The notes beneath the pieces are model-generated. The model ran no database searches. It saw only the letters and a program-made list of their open reading frames with translations, and had not been told where the DNA came from. Positions 38,640 to 47,668 of a DNA stretch of 64,000 bases are shown here, in pieces. This stretch comes from Burkholderia ubonensis subsp. mesacidophila (lineage in GTDB: Bacteria > Pseudomonadota > Gammaproteobacteria > Burkholderiales > Burkholderiaceae), in contig NZ_CP020737.1 in the NCBI RefSeq assembly GCF_002097715.1, positions 3,286,001 through 3,350,000 of the forward strand, given 5' to 3'. Position numbers and translations under genes: made by a program. How positions within the stretch are numbered: the first letter of the stretch is position 1; every line of letters starts with the position of its first letter.

Positions 38640-39497
38640 TTACAGCCAGTAGACGACGACGTACAGGCCGAGCCAGACGACGTCGACGAAGTGCCAGTAC
38701 CACGCGGCGCCTTCGAACGCGAAGTGATGTTCCGGCTTGAAGTGGCCGCGGATCATCCGCACCAGCACCACCGCGAGCATCGTGCCGCCGAGAAACACGT
38801 GGAAGCCGTGGAAGCCCGTCAGCAGGAAGAACGTCGAACCGTAGATGCCCGAGCCGAGCGTCAGGTTCAGTTCGTTGTACGCGTGGAAATATTCGAAGCC
38901 CTGCGTGAACAGGAAGCAGACGCCGAGCACGAGCGTCGCGGCGAGCCACGCGATCGCCTTGCGGCGGTGGTCGTCACGCAGCGCGTGGTGCGAAATCGTC
39001 AGCGTCGCGCCCGACGACAGCAGCAGCGCAGTGTTCAGCGTCGGGATCGGCCACGGGCCCATCGTCTTGAAGTGGCCGGCGAGCGCGGCCGGGCCTTCGT
39101 TCGGCCACACGGCGGAGAAATCCGGCCAGATCAGCTTGTAGTCGAGGCTGCCGAGCTGATGCAGCGCGATTTCACGCGCGTAGAACAGCGCGCCGAAGAA
39201 CGCACCGAAGAACATCACTTCGGAGAAGATGAACCAGCTCATGCTCCAGCGGTACGACCGGTCGACGTTCTTGCCGTACATCCCGCCTTCCGACTCGGCG
39301 ATCGCGTCGCCGAACCAGTGGTACAGCGTGAAGAGGAACCACAGCAGGCCGAGCAGCGCGGTATACGGCGCCCAGTCGTGACCATTGATCCACAGCGCGA
39401 CCGATCCGAGCATGACCAGCAGGCCGACGGCCGCGCTGATCGGATGCTGCGACGGATGCGGCACGAAATAGTACGGGGTCTGGTTTTGACCGCTCAT
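38640..39497 (-). CDS. ctaE: Cytochrome c oxidase subunit III
   Basis: A 285-residue inner-membrane subunit of the aa3 oxidase with seven spans. Conserved blocks: YYFVPHPSQHPISAAVGL, WFIFSEVMFFGAFFGALFYA, TLLLSSGATLTISHHAL, GFHGFHVFLGG and the closing HHFAFEGAAWYWHFVDVVWL. It binds lipid and stabilises proton pumping. GGAG precedes ATG 39497. It lies downstream of ctaG and the DUF2970 gene, closing the operon with the terminator at 38605. Confidence 0.96.
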   Translation of the reverse strand: MSGQNQTPYYFVPHPSQHPISAAVGLLVMLGSVALWINGHDWAPYTALLGLLWFLFTLYHWFGDAIAESEGGMYGKNVDRSYRWSMSWFIFSEVMFFGAFFGALFYAREIALHQLGSLDYKLIWPDFSAVWPNEGPAALAGHFKTMGPWPIPTLNTALLLSSGATLTISHHALRDDHRRKAIAWLAATLVLGVCFLFTQGFEYFHAYNELNLTLGSGIYGSTFFLLTGFHGFHVFLGGTMLAVVLVRMIRGHFKPEHHFAFEGAAWYWHFVDVVWLGLYVVVYWL

Positions 39498-39633
39498 GCT
39501 TGATTCTCCACTTCAGTCCAATTTGTGTACCGGAAACCGCTCCGGCTTTATTTCTCGCGCGGCGTGACGGCCGCCGCTCTTTCCTTCGCGGCACGCCAGG
39601 CGCGCCGCTTGCATTCCGTTGCTGCCGCGGGCC

Positions 39634-39834
39634 TCAGCCCACGACGGCGCGCACGATCAGGATCAGCACGCCGATGAACATGCCGGCCGCGAGCAGCGCG
39701 ACGATCAGCACGTGCAGCGGATTCAGCTGCGTCGCATCGGCTTCCAGGTCGCGCCGCTTGCGCACGCCGAAGAACGACCACAGCACCGCCTTCAATGCCT
39801 GGCCGAACGAGCCGCCCCGCTTGACCTCCGTCAT
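39634..39834 (-). CDS. DUF2970 domain small membrane protein
   Basis: A 66-residue protein: a soluble start (MTEVKRGGSFGQALKAVLWSFFGVRKRRDLE) and one transmembrane helix (HVLIVALLAAGMFIGVLILI). The KAVLWSFFGVRK block is characteristic of DUF2970. The ATG at 39834 has GGAGG upstream and lies 17 bp after the ctaG stop codon at 39851. An upstream frame extension to 39891 overlaps ctaG and is not used. Function unknown; it is always found between ctaG and ctaE in this group, so an oxidase role is inferred. Confidence 0.83.
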   Translation of the reverse strand: MTEVKRGGSFGQALKAVLWSFFGVRKRRDLEADATQLNPLHVLIVALLAAGMFIGVLILIVRAVVG

Positions 39835-39850
39835 CACATCGCCTCCATCG

Positions 39851-40453
39851 TCATGCGCCCGGCTTCGCCGAGCCGGACGGCTTCGCCGCACCGACTGTCG
39901 CCTGGGCCGGCGTATTCAGTTCGAAGAACGTGTACGACAGCGTGATCGTCTTCACGTCCTTCGGCAATTTCGGATCGATCACGAACACCACCGGCATCTT
40001 GCGCGACTCGTTCGCGGCCAGCGTCTGTTGCGTGAAGCAAAAGCATTCGATCTTCTTGAAAAACTCCGTCGCCTGCTTCGGCGCGTAGCTCGGGATCGCC
40101 TGCGCGACAACCGGACGGTTCTGGCCGTTCGTCACGTCGTACACGATCGTCGTCAGTTCGCCCGGATGCACGTCGAGGCTGTTGTGCTCCGGCTTGAAAC
40201 CCAGCGGGCCGCGCGCGTTTGCGTCGAACTCGACCGACACGGTGCGGCTGGTGTCGATCTGCGTGTTCTTCGCCTCGCGCTCGCTGACGTCGCGCTGTAC
40301 GAGGTTGTTGATGCCGGTGATCTGGCAGATCGCGCGATACATCGGCACCAGCGCAAAACCGAAGCCGAACATCAGCCCGGCCACGACGATGAGCTTCACC
40401 AGCATCGAACGGTTGAACGCGCGATCCGTGTTCTCCGCTTCCGGCTTCGACAT
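39851..40453 (-). CDS. ctaG: Cytochrome c oxidase assembly protein CtaG/Cox11
   Basis: Delivers copper to the CuB centre of subunit I. A 200-residue protein with one N-terminal span (LVKLIVVAGLMFGFGFALVPMYR) and a periplasmic immunoglobulin-like domain with the copper motif FFKKIECFCFTQQTL, where the CFCF pair binds Cu(I). A Pro/Ala/Lys tail ends the protein. It sits between the 46-residue assembly protein and DUF2970 in the aa3 operon. ATG 40453. Confidence 0.95.
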   Translation of the reverse strand: MSKPEAENTDRAFNRSMLVKLIVVAGLMFGFGFALVPMYRAICQITGINNLVQRDVSEREAKNTQIDTSRTVSVEFDANARGPLGFKPEHNSLDVHPGELTTIVYDVTNGQNRPVVAQAIPSYAPKQATEFFKKIECFCFTQQTLAANESRKMPVVFVIDPKLPKDVKTITLSYTFFELNTPAQATVGAAKPSGSAKPGA

Positions 40454-40476
40454 ACGACAACTTCCTCGCTACTGCG

Positions 40477-40617
40477 TCAGTGAGTGGACAGCCACCACTG
40501 CTTGATCACGACACCCACAAAAAAGACGGCGGCGATCGCAAGCAGAATCAGGCCGAGCCGCTTGTTGCCCGCGCGGATCTGCTCGGGCGTGCGTCTTTGT
40601 TGTGGATTCCGGTTCAT
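40477..40617 (-). CDS. 46-residue cytochrome oxidase small assembly protein
   Basis: A tiny ORF (MNRNPQQRRTPEQIRAGNKR..., one span LGLILLAIAAVFFVGVVI, ending KQWWLSTH) between ctaD and ctaG. Such a short single-span protein with a basic N-terminus is a regular member of beta-proteobacterial aa3 loci. It lies 23 bp upstream of ctaG. Its role in assembly is inferred from location only. No strong ribosome binding site was confirmed. Confidence 0.78.
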   Translation of the reverse strand: MNRNPQQRRTPEQIRAGNKRLGLILLAIAAVFFVGVVIKQWWLSTH

Positions 40618-40692
40618 CTGAAACCTGCTGTAGAACATTCCGCCTCGCCTGCCTGCGCTGGCAGGCGAAGGCGGAACATCCGGTGAATCGTA

Positions 40693-42300
40693 TTACTCGA
40701 CGGTCGGCGGGTGCTCGAACGTGTGGAACGGAGCCGGGCTCGGCACCGTCCACTCGAGGCCCGTCGCGCCGTCCCACGGCTTGTCGGACGCCTTCTCCAG
40801 CTCGCCGCCGCCACGGTACGCCGGCAGCACGACCGCGAACAGGAAGTACACCTGCGCGAGACCGAAACCGAACGCGCCGATCGTCGCGACCTGGTTGAAG
40901 TCCGTGAACTGCGCCGGGTAGTCCGCATAGCGGCGCGGCATGCCCGCGAGACCGACGAAGTGCATCGGGAAGAACGTCAGGTTGAAGAAGATCATCGACG
41001 ACCAGAAGTGGATCTTGCCGCGCGTCTCGTTGTACATCCAGCCCGTCCACTTCGGTGACCAGTAGTACCAGCCCGAGAACAGCGCGAACAGCGAACCGGC
41101 CACCAGCACGTAGTGGAAGTGCGCGACCACGAAGTAGGTGCCGTGGTACTGGATGTCGAGCGGCGCCATCGCCAGCATCAGGCCCGTCAGGCCGCCGAAC
41201 GTGAACACGAACAGGAAGCCGATCGCGAACAGCATCGGGGTCTCGAAGGTCATCGAGCCGCGCCACATCGTCGCCAGCCAGTTGAACACCTTCACGCCCG
41301 TCGGCACCGCGATCAGCATCGTCGCGTACATGAAGAACAGCTGGCCCGTCACCGGCATGCCGGTCGCGAACATATGGTGCGCCCAGACCATGAACGACAG
41401 GATCGCGATCGAGGCCGTCGCGTACACCATCGAGCTGTAGCCGAACAGCGTCTTGCGCGCGAACGCCGGGATCACCTGCGACACGATCCCGAACGCCGGC
41501 AGAATCATGATGTACACCTCGGGGTGCCCGAAGAACCAGAAGATGTGCTGGTACATCACCGGATCGCCGCCGCCGGCCGCGTTGAAGAACGACGTGCCGA
41601 AGTGGCGGTCGAACAGCACCATCGTGATCGCGCCTGCCAGAACCGGCATCACCGCGATCAGCAGGTACGCCGTGATCAGCCACGTCCACGCGAACATCGG
41701 CATCTTCATCAGCGTCATGCCCGGCGCGCGCATGTTCAGGATCGTCACGACGATGTTGATGCCGCCCATGATCGACGATGCGCCCATCAGGTGGACCGCG
41801 AAGATCGCGAAGTCCATGCCCGGGCCCATCTGCGTCGACAGCGGCGCATACAGCGTCCAGCCGGCGGCCGTCGCGCCGCCCGGCGCGAAGAACGAGCCGA
41901 CCAGCAGCACCGCTGCGACCGGCAGCAGCCAGAAGCTGAAGTTGTTCATCCGCGCGAACGCCATGTCGGATGCGCCGATCTGCAGCGGGATCATCCAGTT
42001 CGCGAAGCCGACGAACGCCGGCATGATCGCGCCGAACACCATGATCAGGCCGTGCATCGTCGTGAGTTCGTTGAAGAACTCCGGACGCATGATCTGCAGG
42101 CCCGGCTCGAACAGCTCGGCGCGGATCGCGAGCGCCATCACGCCGCCCGACAGGAACATGATGAACGAGAACAACAGGTACAGCGTACCGATGTCCTTGT
42201 GGTTGGTGGCGAACAGCCAGCGCCGAAAGCCATGCGGGGTTTCGTGCGCGTGGTCGTCGTGCGCGTGGCCCGCAGCTACGTCGTGCCCGATGCTAGACAT
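40693..42300 (-). CDS. ctaD: Cytochrome c oxidase subunit I
   Basis: The 535-residue catalytic subunit of the aa3 oxidase with twelve spans. It has the heme a/a3 and CuB ligands in family blocks: TTMHGLIMVFGAIMPAFVG, WFFGHPEVYIMILPAFG (His-Pro-Glu-Val-Tyr, the His-Tyr crosslink site), WAHHMFATGMPV and YFVVAHFHYVL. AGGAG precedes ATG 42300. It is followed by the small assembly gene and ctaG, and preceded by ctaC 43 bp away. It reduces oxygen to water with proton pumping. Confidence 0.97.
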   Translation of the reverse strand: MSSIGHDVAAGHAHDDHAHETPHGFRRWLFATNHKDIGTLYLLFSFIMFLSGGVMALAIRAELFEPGLQIMRPEFFNELTTMHGLIMVFGAIMPAFVGFANWMIPLQIGASDMAFARMNNFSFWLLPVAAVLLVGSFFAPGGATAAGWTLYAPLSTQMGPGMDFAIFAVHLMGASSIMGGINIVVTILNMRAPGMTLMKMPMFAWTWLITAYLLIAVMPVLAGAITMVLFDRHFGTSFFNAAGGGDPVMYQHIFWFFGHPEVYIMILPAFGIVSQVIPAFARKTLFGYSSMVYATASIAILSFMVWAHHMFATGMPVTGQLFFMYATMLIAVPTGVKVFNWLATMWRGSMTFETPMLFAIGFLFVFTFGGLTGLMLAMAPLDIQYHGTYFVVAHFHYVLVAGSLFALFSGWYYWSPKWTGWMYNETRGKIHFWSSMIFFNLTFFPMHFVGLAGMPRRYADYPAQFTDFNQVATIGAFGFGLAQVYFLFAVVLPAYRGGGELEKASDKPWDGATGLEWTVPSPAPFHTFEHPPTVE

Positions 42301-42343
42301 GAGATTCTCCTAATGCGAATACGTCGACAAACACAGCGACACG

Positions 42344-43885
42344 TCAGGCCGCCGGGCCGATCTCGACACGCCGGGCTTCCTTCGCGTCAGCCCCGCCCGT
42401 GACCGTTTCCGGCTTCTTCAGAATGATGTGGTCTTCGGCCACGCCCGCCGCCTTCAGCGCGTCGCGCACGGCTTGCGCGCGGTGCTTGGCCAGTTCGGCG
42501 TTCGCGTCGGCCGAGCCCGACTTGTCGGTGAAGCCCGACAGCGCGAGCTTCGCGTCCGGATGCGCCTTCGCATAGTCCGCCGCCGCCGCGATCGCCGACT
42601 GTGCGTCGGCCGGCAGCGTGCTCTTGCCCGTTTCGAAATAGATCGTCGACAGCGCGGTCGTGGCCGCCGGCTCCGGCGCCGAAGCCGCTGCTGCCGGCGC
42701 TGCGCCTGCAGCGTCCGCAGTGCCTTCAGGCAGCTTGCCGTTACGCGCGTCCGCCACCTGCTTCGGTTGCAGCAGGTCGTTCTTGTGGTTGCCCCACGAG
42801 TTGCGCTCGTAGGTGACGACTGCGGCGATGTCGAGGTCCGACAGCGACGCCCACGACGGCATCGCGCCCTTGCCCTTCAGCACGCGCTCGACGTGCGCGG
42901 CGATCGGGCCGTTCACGATCGGGCTGCCGTCCATTGCCGGGAACGCGCCGAGGCCCTTGCCGCTGACCTGGTGGCAGGCCGCGCAGTTCGCCTTGTAGAC
43001 GTCCTCGCCGTGCGCCACCAGCTCGGCCATCGTGTAGACCTTGTTCGGGTCGACTGCCGCGCCGGCCAGCTTGGCCTTCTGCGCGCTGACCCACTTCGCG
43101 TAGTCTTCGTCCGACAGCACGACGACGACGACCGGCATGTACGCGTGCTCCTTGCCGCACAGTTCGGTACAGAAGCCGCGGAAGGTGCCGACCTTGTCGG
43201 CCTTGAACCACGTGTCGCGCACGAAGCCCGGGATCGCATCCTGCTTCACGCCGAACGCGGGCACGTACCACGAGTGGACGACGTCGTTCGCGGTCGTGAT
43301 GATGCGGACCTTCTTGTTGACCGGCACGACGAGCGGGTTGTCGACTTCCTGCAGGTAGGTGTCGGTGATCGCCTTCTTGCCCATCACCTCGTCGCGCGGG
43401 GTGGACAGCGTCGACAGGAAGCTGATGCCCTCGCCCGGGCCCTTCACGTAGTCGTAGCCCCACTTCCACTGGTAGCCGGTGACCTTGACCGTGAGATCGG
43501 CGTTCGTCGTGTCCTTCATCGCGACGACGGCCTTGGTGGCCGGCAGCGCCATCAGCACGACGATGATGAACGGCACGATCGTCCAGATGATCTCGACGGT
43601 CGTGCTTTCATGGAAATTGGCGGCCTTGTGGCCCTTGGATTTGCGGTGCGCGAAGATCGAATAGAACATCACGCCGAACACGCCGACGAAGATCACCGTA
43701 CACAGGATCAGCATCATCGTGTGGAGATCGTAGAGCTCCTCGGCGATCTTCGTGACAGGCGGCTGAAAGTTGATCTCGTTGACGCGGGGGCCGCCCGGGC
43801 TATCACCGACCGCCAGGGCGGCACCGGCAAAGAGCAGTCCGCTGCATGCCAGCACGCCCGTGAGGGCTCGCTTGATTGTTTTCAT
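42344..43885 (-). CDS. ctaC: Cytochrome c oxidase subunit II fused to cytochrome c and OmpA domains
   Basis: A 513-residue protein, much longer than the usual 250-350. Order: signal sequence (MKTIKRALTG..., cut near Ala25), two-helix COX2 hairpin, CuA domain with ligands in GFCTELCGKEHAYM, a cytochrome c domain (ANCAACHQ heme attachment, then GAMPSWASL with the distal Met), an Ala/Pro linker and a C-terminal OmpA-like peptidoglycan-binding domain (LSTIYFETGKSTLPADA, GFTDKSGSADANAELAKHRA). The start at ATG 43885 has AAGGA upstream; ATG 43909 is less likely. It receives electrons from cytochrome c. Confidence 0.95.
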   Translation of the reverse strand: MKTIKRALTGVLACSGLLFAGAALAVGDSPGGPRVNEINFQPPVTKIAEELYDLHTMMLILCTVIFVGVFGVMFYSIFAHRKSKGHKAANFHESTTVEIIWTIVPFIIVVLMALPATKAVVAMKDTTNADLTVKVTGYQWKWGYDYVKGPGEGISFLSTLSTPRDEVMGKKAITDTYLQEVDNPLVVPVNKKVRIITTANDVVHSWYVPAFGVKQDAIPGFVRDTWFKADKVGTFRGFCTELCGKEHAYMPVVVVVLSDEDYAKWVSAQKAKLAGAAVDPNKVYTMAELVAHGEDVYKANCAACHQVSGKGLGAFPAMDGSPIVNGPIAAHVERVLKGKGAMPSWASLSDLDIAAVVTYERNSWGNHKNDLLQPKQVADARNGKLPEGTADAAGAAPAAAASAPEPAATTALSTIYFETGKSTLPADAQSAIAAAADYAKAHPDAKLALSGFTDKSGSADANAELAKHRAQAVRDALKAAGVAEDHIILKKPETVTGGADAKEARRVEIGPAA

Positions 43886-43958
43886 AGCATCCTTACCCAA
43901 AATTTCCATTCAAACCCTCCCCCGTCGCAAGCCGCCTGCGCCGCGCCGGCCAACCTGC

Positions 43959-44444
43959 TCAGCCGCAGCGCCGCAGCGATGCGCGCAACTCGTCGGCAAA
44001 CTGTGCGCGCCGGTACTGTGCGAGATGCTGCCCGATCACGACGGTCTGCCCGCGCGATACCAGCCGAATCGGATCGCGTGGCGTCGCGCCCGGCTCGACC
44101 CGCACCCAGCGCGGGTTGAATTCGATCTGCGTGAGCTGCTCCGCATCCATCCGCTCGATCAGGAGCCGGTGCGGAAACAGCCTGATGCGCTCGTAATCGA
44201 CCGCATGCCGCGCGTAGATCGCAAACGCGACACCCACCGCCAGCAGCTCGATTCCGGTGAAAGGCATGACGAGCCATGCCCCCCGCCACATCAGCATTGC
44301 CGCGATCGCCAGCGAAAAGCCCGCGAGCGACGCGTAAAACAGCACGAACTGGCGCGGCGACGCCGAACAGTTGCGCTTCATGAGCCAGTCCTCGAGGACA
44401 GGTTCTGCGTCTGCCGAATCAGTCGAAACGCTCGCTGCTTCCAT
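43959..44444 (-). CDS. DUF2244 membrane protein
   Basis: A 161-residue protein with two adjacent spans (FVLFYASLAGFSLAIAAMLM and GAWLVMPFTGIELLAVGVAF) and a cytoplasmic beta-rich domain (RIRLFPHRLLIERMD, NPRWVRVEP, VVIGQHLAQ). This is the DUF2244 layout. It lies upstream of ctaC in the oxidase direction (73-bp gap), where this family is commonly found, but its function is unknown. ATG 44444 has GAGG 5 nt upstream; longer readings lack it. Confidence 0.8.
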   Translation of the reverse strand: MEAASVSTDSADAEPVLEDWLMKRNCSASPRQFVLFYASLAGFSLAIAAMLMWRGAWLVMPFTGIELLAVGVAFAIYARHAVDYERIRLFPHRLLIERMDAEQLTQIEFNPRWVRVEPGATPRDPIRLVSRGQTVVIGQHLAQYRRAQFADELRASLRRCG

Positions 44445-44678
44445 CGCCGCCTCACGCGAATGGCATGCGATGCATGCCTGCATCGGACTCGCCACCCCGT
44501 ATTGCGGGGACCCCGGGGCGACAAGCTGACGCATTATAGGCGGGTTCAATGGCATCCACAAGCAAACGCCTATCGCCCCGCGAGCCAAGCGCGACAAGCT
44601 TTTCGGCCGTTTCAGGGGCGATTTTGGCCCCGCCTTGCGCTGCTAATTTCAGACATAACAAAACCCCTCTTTACCGCT

Positions 44679-45644
44679 TTACCGATTCTTCGGACGCCCC
44701 TTTCCGATATCCTCGATGCGGACGATGCCATGCCCTTCGGCGGTCGTGCGCGGCACGGCCTTCCACGCGTGCCCGTAGATCACCTCGAAGGTCAGCGGGA
44801 TCGTGCCGTCCGCGCGCCGGCGCGCGTCGAGCGCGTCGCCGAGCGCCTGCCGGAAGCGCCGCGTCGCGCGCTGCGGCGCCGCGCGCTCGAACGGATAGGC
44901 GCCCCAGCGGCGCACGTCGGCCAGCAGCGAATCGGGGGACTTGTAGGTGACGGTCAGCACTTCCTGGTCCATCACGGGAATCTCGAAGCCGCTCTCGACG
45001 AGCATGTCGCCGAGGTCGTGCATGTCGACGAAATCGATCACGCGGGGCGCCGTGGGCGCGATGCCGAGCGCGGCCTCGGCCTCGCCGCAGGCCGCGCGCA
45101 GCTCGCGCAGCGTGTCGGGGCCGAGCGTGCTGAACATCAGCAGGCCGTTCACGCGCAGCACGCGCTGCCACTCGGGCAGCACCGTGTCGGGGCGGCAATG
45201 CCAGTGCAGCGCGAGATTCGACCAGATCAGGTCGAACGCGCCCGCCGCGAACGGCAGCGCCGAGAAATCCGCCTGCGCGACGCGCGGGCCGCGCTGGCCG
45301 AGCGCCTTGCCGAGCGACGCGGGCAGCCAGCGGCGCCAGCTCGTCTGCTCGATCTCGCGCTGCCCCGCCCGCGCGAGCATCGCGCCGGACAGGTCGACGC
45401 CGAACACCGGCGCCTCGGGAAAGCGCGCGCGCAGCGCCGGGAGGTCGTCGCCCGCGCCGCAGCCCGCGTCGAGCACGGCGGCGGGGCTCACCTTGATGTA
45501 TTCGAGACGCTCGCACATCCGGTGCGCGATCTCGCGCGGCAGGAACGCGACCGCGTCGAACGTGGCCGCGCGGCGGTCGAAGATTCGACGCAGGCGCCTC
45601 GCGTCATAGGCCGGACGGCCGGGGAGGGTCGAAGGTGGAGACAT
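44679..45644 (-). CDS. SAM-dependent methyltransferase, BioC-like
   Basis: A 321-residue class I methyltransferase. The SAM motifs are VLDAGCGAGDDLPALRARFP (motif I) and VFGVDLSGAMLARA, then ADFSALPFAAGAFDLIWSNLALHW (post-I/II) and LMFSTLGPDTLRELRAAC, which strongly resembles malonyl-ACP O-methyltransferase BioC (biotin synthesis). The C-terminal part (GHAWKAVPRTTAEGHG) is also BioC-like. No bio genes are present in the window, so the biotin role is a homology inference. It is divergent from comF. Start ATG 45644 lacks a clear ribosome binding site. Confidence 0.8.
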   Translation of the reverse strand: MSPPSTLPGRPAYDARRLRRIFDRRAATFDAVAFLPREIAHRMCERLEYIKVSPAAVLDAGCGAGDDLPALRARFPEAPVFGVDLSGAMLARAGQREIEQTSWRRWLPASLGKALGQRGPRVAQADFSALPFAAGAFDLIWSNLALHWHCRPDTVLPEWQRVLRVNGLLMFSTLGPDTLRELRAACGEAEAALGIAPTAPRVIDFVDMHDLGDMLVESGFEIPVMDQEVLTVTYKSPDSLLADVRRWGAYPFERAAPQRATRRFRQALGDALDARRRADGTIPLTFEVIYGHAWKAVPRTTAEGHGIVRIEDIGKGRPKNR

Positions 45645-45763
45645 GTCGGGCAAACTGGCGAAGAGCCCGAAGTATACTCGCTCGCCCCGGAAGCTTCATT
45701 GAGGCCAAATTGAGGAGCCTGCCGATCAATCGCCGCCCGTTTCCGCTGTCGATCCGCGGCGTT

Positions 45764-46495
45764 ATGTCGCACGCTTTCGCGCAGGTTGCACGCATTGCGG
45801 CGATCGCGTTGCCGAACCGCTGCGCACTGTGCGGCAATTTGTCACATGAAGTGATTTGCGCCGGATGCGATGCCGCGTACTGGAACGAAGCGCGCCTGCG
45901 CTGCGCCGTCTGCGCGGCGCCGCTCGCTCCGGGGCACGCCCGGCGCGCGGCCGGCTACCGGTGCGACGCGTGCCGCGCCACGCCGCCGCCGTTCGATGCG
46001 ACACTCGCGCTCGGCGACTACCGGGCGCCGCTCGACGGTCTGGCGCGCGGGCTGAAATTCCACGCGCGGCTCGCGCTCGGCGCGGAGTTCGCCAACCGGC
46101 TCGCCCGGCTGCTCGCCGACACGCGCGGCGCGGACGGCGGCTTCGACGTGATCGCGCCGGTGCCGCTTGCGCATGCCCGGCTCGCCGCGCGCGGCTACAA
46201 CCAGGCATGGGCGATCGCACGGCCGCTCGCGCGCCGGCTCGGCGTGCCGGCCGACGCGACGCTGCTCGCGCGCGTCGTCGAAACGGCGCCGCAGTCGCGG
46301 CTCGACCGGCGCGCGCGGCGCGACAACGTCGCGTCAGCCTTCGCGGTCGCGCGCGACGTCGCCGGACGCCATGTCGCGCTCGTCGACGACGTGATGACGT
46401 CGGGCGCGACGCTGGCCGCCGCGGCGCACGCGCTCAAGGCGGCGGGCGCCGCGCGCGTGACGAATCTGGTTGCGCTGCGCACCGCCAGGGATTAA
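45764..46495 (+). CDS. comF: ComF family amidophosphoribosyltransferase-like protein
   Basis: A 243-residue protein with an N-terminal zinc finger (CALCGNLSHEVICAGC and CAVCAAPL...CDAC) and a phosphoribosyltransferase domain with the PRPP loop VALVDDVMTSGATLAAA near the end. This is the ComF/GntX arrangement, linked in other bacteria to DNA uptake. ATG 45764 gives the standard start; the 43-residue extension upstream is spurious. It is divergent from the methyltransferase gene and followed by trmL. No competence genes are in the window. Confidence 0.85.
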   Translation: MSHAFAQVARIAAIALPNRCALCGNLSHEVICAGCDAAYWNEARLRCAVCAAPLAPGHARRAAGYRCDACRATPPPFDATLALGDYRAPLDGLARGLKFHARLALGAEFANRLARLLADTRGADGGFDVIAPVPLAHARLAARGYNQAWAIARPLARRLGVPADATLLARVVETAPQSRLDRRARRDNVASAFAVARDVAGRHVALVDDVMTSGATLAAAAHALKAAGAARVTNLVALRTARD

Positions 46496-46603
46496 TTAGA
46501 GAGAAGCCGGCCGCCACCCGCGGCCGCGATCGTGACAAACCGGCCGGTCCGGCCGCCGCCCCGTGACAGGGGCGCGCCGGAAACCGCCATCCGAAACCGA
46601 AAC

Positions 46604-47074
46604 ATGTTCAACGTCGTCCTCGTCGCCCCCGAAATTCCGCCGAACACCGGCAACGTGATCCGCCTGTGCGCGAATACCGGCGCGCGGCTGCACCTGATCG
46701 AGCCGCTCGGCTTTCCGCTCGACGACGCCAAGATGCGCCGCGCGGGCCTCGACTATCACGAATACGCGGAAATGCGCGTGCATCCGGACTGGGATGCGTT
46801 CGTCGCGGCCGAGACGCCCGATCCCGCGCGGATGTTCGCGTTCACGACGCGCGGCTCGGGCCGCTTCCACGACCATGCGTTCCTGCCCGGCGACTGGTTC
46901 GTGTTCGGCTCGGAAACGCGCGGCCTGCCCGCCCCGCTGCTCGAGCGGTTCCCGAACGCGCAGCGCGTGCGCCTGCCGATGCGGCCGGGCAACCGCAGCC
47001 TGAACCTGTCGAACACGGTCGCGGTGGTGGTGTTCGAGGCGTGGCGCCAGGCCGGCTTCGAAGGCGGCGACTGA
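46604..47074 (+). CDS. trmL: tRNA (cytidine(34)-2'-O)-methyltransferase TrmL
   Basis: A 156-residue SPOUT-fold methyltransferase that modifies the wobble base of tRNA-Leu. The start MFNVVLVAPEIPPNTGNVIR and the SAM-binding knot FVFGSETRGLPAPLLERFP with LPMRPGNRSLNLSNTVAVVV are textbook TrmL/YibK. Length equals the family norm. ATG 46604 is used. It follows comF; together with ybiB it is part of the ordinary housekeeping background. Confidence 0.93.
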   Translation: MFNVVLVAPEIPPNTGNVIRLCANTGARLHLIEPLGFPLDDAKMRRAGLDYHEYAEMRVHPDWDAFVAAETPDPARMFAFTTRGSGRFHDHAFLPGDWFVFGSETRGLPAPLLERFPNAQRVRLPMRPGNRSLNLSNTVAVVVFEAWRQAGFEGGD

Positions 47075-47075
47075 G

Positions 47076-47600
47076 CTAGCGACGCGCGAGCCGCACGCGA
47101 TACAGCTCGTATATGTCGGGAGAAAAGCACGCGAACACCACGCGCGCGAGGTTCGGCGCCTGCGGCAGCATGTCGACGACCGTATCGACGGCGATGTCGA
47201 CCGCCTGCTCGGCCGGATAGCGGTAGACGCCGCAACTGATCGCCGGAAACGCGATCGACGTGCACGCGACCTCTTCGGCGAGCTCGATCGCGCGGCGGTA
47301 ACACGACGCGAGCATTTCGGCCTCGTTCTGCATGCCGCCATGCCATACCGGGCCGACCGCATGAATCACGTATCTGGCCGGCAGCCCGTGGCCGCGCGTG
47401 AGTTTCGCGTCGCCGGTCTGGCAGCCGCCGAGCGTGCGGCATTCGGCGACGAGGCCCGGGCCGGCCGCGCGATGGATCGCGCCGTCGACGCCGCCCCCGC
47501 CGAGCAGCGAGCTGTTCGCCGCGTTGACGATCGCGTCGACCGCGAGCGTCGTGATGTCGACGACCTGCGCGTCGAGCGTGGTGGAACCGATCTGCAGCAT
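47076..47600 (-). CDS. Macrodomain O-acetyl-ADP-ribose deacetylase
   Basis: A 174-residue stand-alone macrodomain that binds ADP-ribose and can remove acetyl or ADP-ribosyl groups. Conserved motifs: [23 protein letters not shown] (ADP-ribose-binding loop with the catalytic Asn/Asp) and [18 protein letters not shown], the YmdB-like catalytic segment. GAGGAG precedes ATG 47600. It converges with trmL with only 1 bp between the stop codons. It is cytoplasmic. Confidence 0.9.
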   Translation of the reverse strand: MLQIGSTTLDAQVVDITTLAVDAIVNAANSSLLGGGGVDGAIHRAAGPGLVAECRTLGGCQTGDAKLTRGHGLPARYVIHAVGPVWHGGMQNEAEMLASCYRRAIELAEEVACTSIAFPAISCGVYRYPAEQAVDIAVDTVVDMLPQAPNLARVVFACFSPDIYELYRVRLARR

Positions 47601-47668
47601 GACACCCTCCTCGAATGCCGGAGATGGTTCAAGCGTAATCCGCTTTGCGCGGCGATGCGACCGCCGCG

